From positions 1,984,001 to 2,048,000 of the forward strand of contig NZ_BAAAFC010000001.1 of assembly GCF_039523335.1 (NCBI RefSeq): a DNA stretch of 64,000 bases, in the 5' to 3' direction. Shown one piece after another: positions 60,617 through 64,000 of this stretch. The notes under the pieces are model-generated. The model was not told the origin of the DNA. It did no database searches and saw only the letters and a program-made list of their open reading frames with translations. Origin of the DNA: Marinobacter szutsaonensis. Its GTDB lineage: Bacteria; Pseudomonadota; Gammaproteobacteria; Pseudomonadales; Oleiphilaceae. Each line of letters begins with the position of its first letter. Positions within the stretch are counted from its first letter, which is position 1. The position numbers and the translations under genes were made by a program.

Positions 60617-61903
60617 TCAGCTTGCGGTATTCTGACCCGGCAAAACCAGGTCGGGATCGGCCTTTACATTGTCGAACCGGCCAATCTGGTCCAGATCCCG
60701 GGGAACCATCGCCGCCCGGACCAGCTTGCGGCTGGAATTGCCGGTAAGCGGGAACACCGACTGGCCCGCTCGCCAGGTCACCGGCATGGCCGGCGTCCCG
60801 ATGCGCTGGTCCAGCTCCCTCAGGCGCTTGTACATGAAGCTATAGGAGGGATCAGAATAATCCGGAACCATCAGGAAGAAGGTACTGGACGAATACCGGG
60901 CCAGATAGACCGGATCCGGGGTCAGGTCTCTGATCGCCTGAGTGATTTCCCGCACCACGGCGTTCATGGACTCTGAGCCCAGAGTTCCGGACAACTCCCG
61001 GTAGTTGGCAATATCCAGGTAGATCAGGGCAAAGGGATGCTCCCGAGCGCCGTCCTGGGCCAGGGTGTCCAGCAGCCGCTGTTCCAGGGCGGAGCGATTG
61101 GGCAGTCCGGTCGCCGCATCCAGGAACGCCATACGCGCAACCCGGTCATTCTCTTCCGCCTTCCGGCGGGCCAGCTGACGTTGCTGACGGATATCGAAAG
61201 CAGCAATGAACACACTCACGGCCAGCAGCGCGACACAGAACAGCGCCAGGGGAATACCCATCCAGTCGCCACGCAGGCCATTGTCAGCCGCGGGCATGGC
61301 GCCTTCCGGGAAGGTCATCGCGAGCATACCGGTGTAATGCATGCCACAAATAGCGGCCGCCATCACCAGGGCGGCGCCGAAGCGGGCGACTGTGACACGA
61401 CTGCCCTGCAGGGACCGTATCTTGCGGGAAACACCCAGCGCTGCGGCGGAGGCAGCAACGGCAATGGCAATCGAGACCGCCAGCCAGACGCCGTCAAAAA
61501 CCGGCGGCGCCGACATTCTCATGGCGTACATGCCAAGGTAATGCATGACAACAATACCCCCGGACATCATCAGCGTTGCGGCCGCGAACAATCCCGCGCC
61601 AATCTTCTCCCGCCCGATGATGTGCAGGGCGACCCCGGAGGCGAGCACCGCCGCCAGCCAGGAAATGACGGTCATGGCGCTATCAAATGTCATCGCCATG
61701 TCCATGGACATGGCCTTCATGCCGACAAAATGCATGGTCCAGACGCCGGTGCCCATGGCCAGACCTCCGGTCACCAGCCAGGGCAGCCGTTTGCCGTCGC
61801 CAACGGAGCCGAGCCGCGCCCCGAAAAAGAGTGCCGTGTATGCGGCCAGTACAGCCACCACGTATGAAGCTATTACAAGCGATAGATCGTAATGGGTCAT
61901 CAT
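60617..61903 (-). CDS. MHYT membrane sensor with degenerate GGDEF domain
   Basis: 428 residues. Seven helices hold three MHYT motifs (MHFVGMKAMSM, MHYLGMYAMRM, MHYTGMLAMTF), a proposed copper or gas-sensing unit. A GGDEF-type domain (about 260-400; LDAATGLPNRSALEQRLLDT) follows, but the active-site motif reads SSSTF in ARYSSSTFFLMVP, so it should not make c-di-GMP. There is no EAL domain. It could be a sensor or a GTP/c-di-GMP binder. It lies 84 bp upstream of the DUF748 gene on the same strand. Confidence 0.9.
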   Translation of the reverse strand: MMTHYDLSLVIASYVVAVLAAYTALFFGARLGSVGDGKRLPWLVTGGLAMGTGVWTMHFVGMKAMSMDMAMTFDSAMTVISWLAAVLASGVALHIIGREKIGAGLFAAATLMMSGGIVVMHYLGMYAMRMSAPPVFDGVWLAVSIAIAVAASAAALGVSRKIRSLQGSRVTVARFGAALVMAAAICGMHYTGMLAMTFPEGAMPAADNGLRGDWMGIPLALFCVALLAVSVFIAAFDIRQQRQLARRKAEENDRVARMAFLDAATGLPNRSALEQRLLDTLAQDGAREHPFALIYLDIANYRELSGTLGSESMNAVVREITQAIRDLTPDPVYLARYSSSTFFLMVPDYSDPSYSFMYKRLRELDQRIGTPAMPVTWRAGQSVFPLTGNSSRKLVRAAMVPRDLDQIGRFDNVKADPDLVLPGQNTAS

Positions 61904-62122
61904 TTTCTGTACTCATCGGTTTTTGTGGGTAAAGGCTGCCTGCAAGCCCGAGGATTTACGCAGGTAATGTGAACCGGCTCTCAAAAAAATGTAGAGATAT
62001 GTAACCGACGGCAACAGGTCGTGCCAGCACCGGTGACTGACACAAGGGTGTGAACCCGCTATGCTCAGATGCCGTACCTGTACACGGTTATCGCGGTGGT
62101 TGAGAAAGACGAGGAGGAGTGG

Positions 62123-62758
62123 ATGGACATCGGCGACATGCGTCGTGATTTCGAGAGCGAAGGCCTGGATCGGGAGCATCTGGACGACAATCCGGTCCGG
62201 CAGTTCCAGCACTGGTTCGAGGATGCCCGGACAGCCGGCATACTGGAGCCGAACGCCATGTCCCTGGCAACCACCGGCCACGATGGCATGCCGGACCTGC
62301 GCACGGTTCTGCTCAAGTATTTTGATGCGCAGGGCTTTGTGTTCTACACCAATTACGGCAGCCGCAAGGCCCGGGAGATCGAGGAAAACCCCCGGGCAGC
62401 CCTGTTGTTCCCCTGGATTGGTCTGAATCGCCAGGTACGGATCCAGGGGGCGGTCGAGAAAGTCAGCAAGGCCGAGTCCCTGCGTTATTTTGCCTCCCGG
62501 CCCCGGGGCAGCCAGATTGGTGCCTGGGTATCCGAGCAGAGCCAGGCCATCACCTCCCGCGGCCTGCTGGAACAGAAGGTCGCCGAAATCAAACGCAAGT
62601 TCTCCGAGGGGGAAGTCCCGCTGCCGAGTTTCTGGGGCGGTTACCGGGTGGTTCCGGAACGGATCGAATTCTGGCAGGGGCGACCCAGCCGGCTTCATGA
62701 TCGCTTTGAATATGTGAGGGAAGGCGATGGCTGGCTCATCCAAAGACTCCAACCCTGA
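62123..62758 (+). CDS. pdxH: Pyridoxamine 5'-phosphate oxidase
   Basis: 211 residues. It oxidises PNP and PMP to pyridoxal 5'-phosphate with FMN. Family landmarks are TVLLKYFDAQGFVFYTNYGS, RKAREIEENPRAALLFPW, SRPRGSQIGAWVSEQS, the PLPSFWGGYRV block and the C-terminal RLHDRFEY. ATG 62123 follows GGAG and gives the standard length; a longer frame to 62069 has no ribosome site. It overlaps the phosphopantetheinyl transferase gene by 32 bp. Confidence 0.96.
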   Translation: MDIGDMRRDFESEGLDREHLDDNPVRQFQHWFEDARTAGILEPNAMSLATTGHDGMPDLRTVLLKYFDAQGFVFYTNYGSRKAREIEENPRAALLFPWIGLNRQVRIQGAVEKVSKAESLRYFASRPRGSQIGAWVSEQSQAITSRGLLEQKVAEIKRKFSEGEVPLPSFWGGYRVVPERIEFWQGRPSRLHDRFEYVREGDGWLIQRLQP

Positions 62759-63515
62759 ACGAGTACCGAGCCCGACGCCGCAAATCTGGCTGTGCCATGA
62801 GACTCCGGGCGGCGATCCCGAGGTTCCGGCCTGGCTCACGGACTACGAACGGAAGACCGTCGCGAAATTCGGCGGCCCGCGCAAACGGGAATACCTGACC
62901 AGCCGCTGGCTGATCCGCCAGGCCATCGGCCGCACCAGTGGCGAACCGGTCATTAACTGCCGTCCGGTACCAGGGCGGCCGAACCGCTCAGAGGTGCCAT
63001 CCGGGTTTTACCTGTCCCTGAGTCACAGCCATGGCCTGTCAGCCTGCGTGGCCGGCCCGGTGCAGGGCCTGGGTATCGACATTGAGCCTCTGCAGCGGCA
63101 TCCTCAATGGCACAAAGTGGTCAAGCGCTGGTTTACACCCAGGGAGCAGGAATGGCTGTTCCGTACCGATGATCCGGGCAACTTCCTGGTCACCTGGACC
63201 CTCAAGGAGGCCTGGCTGAAGGCGACCGGCCGCGGTATCGCCAACAACCTGCAGACCCTGGAGGTCCTGGAGGGCTTTGAACTCTATGGCGATCAGGACG
63301 ACAATGACTGGTCGGCGTACTGCTACGAGTGCGAGGGTTTCCTGGTCACCCTGGTCTGCCGGCAACCCGGGGCAACCGGCCAGCCCGGCTGGCCCTCCAT
63401 TCAGTTGCTGCAGCCGCCCCCCGAGGACTTCAGCCTGAGTGAGGCGGAGGATCTGGACACTTACTGGGACCCCCGCGTCCAGCGCATCATCCACCCTGCA
63501 ACCGGGACAGAGTGA
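62727..63515 (+). CDS. 4'-phosphopantetheinyl transferase (Sfp type)
   Basis: 262 residues. It moves the phosphopantetheine arm from CoA to a carrier protein. The motifs YLSLSHSHG, GIDIEP (metal-binding Asp and Glu) and WTLKEAWLKATGRG are all present and in order. Length and motifs fit the Sfp/AcpT group rather than the small AcpS. No carrier protein gene is adjacent. The ATG lies inside pdxH. It is followed after 8 bp by tag. Confidence 0.93.
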   Translation: MAGSSKDSNPERVPSPTPQIWLCHETPGGDPEVPAWLTDYERKTVAKFGGPRKREYLTSRWLIRQAIGRTSGEPVINCRPVPGRPNRSEVPSGFYLSLSHSHGLSACVAGPVQGLGIDIEPLQRHPQWHKVVKRWFTPREQEWLFRTDDPGNFLVTWTLKEAWLKATGRGIANNLQTLEVLEGFELYGDQDDNDWSAYCYECEGFLVTLVCRQPGATGQPGWPSIQLLQPPPEDFSLSEAEDLDTYWDPRVQRIIHPATGTE

Positions 63516-63523
63516 GAGGCAAT

Positions 63524-64000
63524 ATGACTGAATCCGGACGCTGCCCCTGGTGCGGCACCGATCCGCTGTACGTGAATTACCACGATACCGTCTGGGGCCG
63601 GCCCGAATACGACGACCGGGCCCTGTTCGAGAAACTCTGCCTGGACGGCCAGCAGGCCGGCCTGAGCTGGATCACCATTCTGCGCAAGCAGGACAGTTAC
63701 CGGTCCGCCTACGACGGCTTCAATCCCGAACGGATTGTCCGCTATGGCGACGACAAGGTGGCAGACTTGCTGGCCAACCCCGGGATCATCCGTAACCGAC
63801 TGAAAGTTCAGTCGATCATCCGCAATGCCCGGGGCTACCTGGAGCTCCGGGAACGGGGCCAGGGGTTTGCCGATTTCCTGTGGTCCTTCGTGGATGGCCA
63901 ACCCATCCAGAACCGGTGGCGCACGCTCGACGAGGTGCCGGTTACCACCAATGAATCCGAGGCCATGTCCCGGGCGCTGAAGAAACAGGGCTTCACCTTC
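63524..64000 (+). CDS. tag: DNA-3-methyladenine glycosylase I, 3' end missing
   Basis: The first 159 residues are present and the frame is open to the end of the window. It removes 3-methyladenine from alkylated DNA. The N-terminus RCPWCGTDPLYVNYHDTVWG supplies zinc-ligand Cys and His and the Tag signature; LFEKLCLDGQQAGLSW then WITILRKQDSYRSAY, and NRLKVQSIIRNARG follow. GAGAGG precedes the ATG. The C-terminal zinc ligands lie outside. Confidence 0.95.
   Translation, partial: MTESGRCPWCGTDPLYVNYHDTVWGRPEYDDRALFEKLCLDGQQAGLSWITILRKQDSYRSAYDGFNPERIVRYGDDKVADLLANPGIIRNRLKVQSIIRNARGYLELRERGQGFADFLWSFVDGQPIQNRWRTLDEVPVTTNESEAMSRALKKQGFTF

Noticed and set aside
61913..62839. Minus-strand open frame opposite pdxH
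   Set aside because: pdxH and the overlapping transferase gene are certain; the antisense frame has no domain and would overlap both.

Overview
The window looks like chromosome of a Marinobacter-type marine gammaproteobacterium. It is GC-rich and gene-dense, with many 1-14 bp overlaps between co-directional genes. The strongest taxonomic clue is a wax ester synthase/diacylglycerol acyltransferase (48965-50329) that closely resembles, from memory, the Marinobacter WS/DGAT enzymes. Several long palindromes of a kind I associate with related marine genomes agree with this. I see no tRNA, rRNA, CRISPR array, insertion sequence or prophage. The first gene (TRAP permease) and the last (tag) are cut by the window edges.

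Layout. 1-5876: transporters (TRAP DctQM, NSS, EamA, MATE). 5864-19162: a large signalling island. A diguanylate cyclase diverges from eight tightly packed co-directional genes: histidine kinase, response regulator, MglA-type small GTPase, second kinase with a novel N-terminus, receiver-GspE/PilB-type ATPase fusion, multi-PAS membrane kinase, Rcp1-like receiver, and a REC-PAS-LOV-GGDEF-EAL-REC protein. This is my best candidate for an undescribed system. It would join light or redox sensing, phosphotransfer, a polarity-type GTPase, a secretion/pilus-type motor ATPase and c-di-GMP turnover in one transcription unit. 19163-25530: S-formylglutathione hydrolase, CBS protein, Na+/alanine symporter, 1-Cys peroxiredoxin, metNIQ. 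25674-31128: an ECF sigma/anti-sigma pair divergent from a DUF4331, lipoprotein, TPR and HupE/UreJ-like operon. 31171-37294: a hypothetical protein, an amidase, a transglycosylase-like protein, a TauE/SafE permease and a Cache-HAMP-PAS diguanylate cyclase.

37447-39753: a Fur-box-preceded exbB-exbD-exbD2-tonB operon. 39824-48921: a nitrite assimilation region with nirC, a fused PP2C phosphatase/Ser-Thr kinase, a lone T6SS hcp, a SprT-like protein, a NIT-ANTAR antiterminator (NasR type) and nirBD. Three sigma-54 promoters (before nirC, hcp and nirB) are readable. The nirC and nirB leaders carry a terminator plus hairpins that fit ANTAR targets, so NasR control by nitrate/nitrite and NtrC/RpoN control by nitrogen can be proposed from sequence. 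48965-64000: wax ester synthase, TM2 protein, AraC regulator with a divergent metal-dependent hydrolase, glutamine amidotransferase, diguanylate cyclase, SDR, YfbR nucleotidase, periplasmic binding protein, DUF748 protein, MHYT protein with a dead GGDEF domain, pdxH, a phosphopantetheinyl transferase and the 5' part of tag.

Five GGDEF-containing proteins lie in 64 kb. Several intergenic spaces hold long palindromes. Two of these share a conserved loop but have unrelated, still self-complementary arms.
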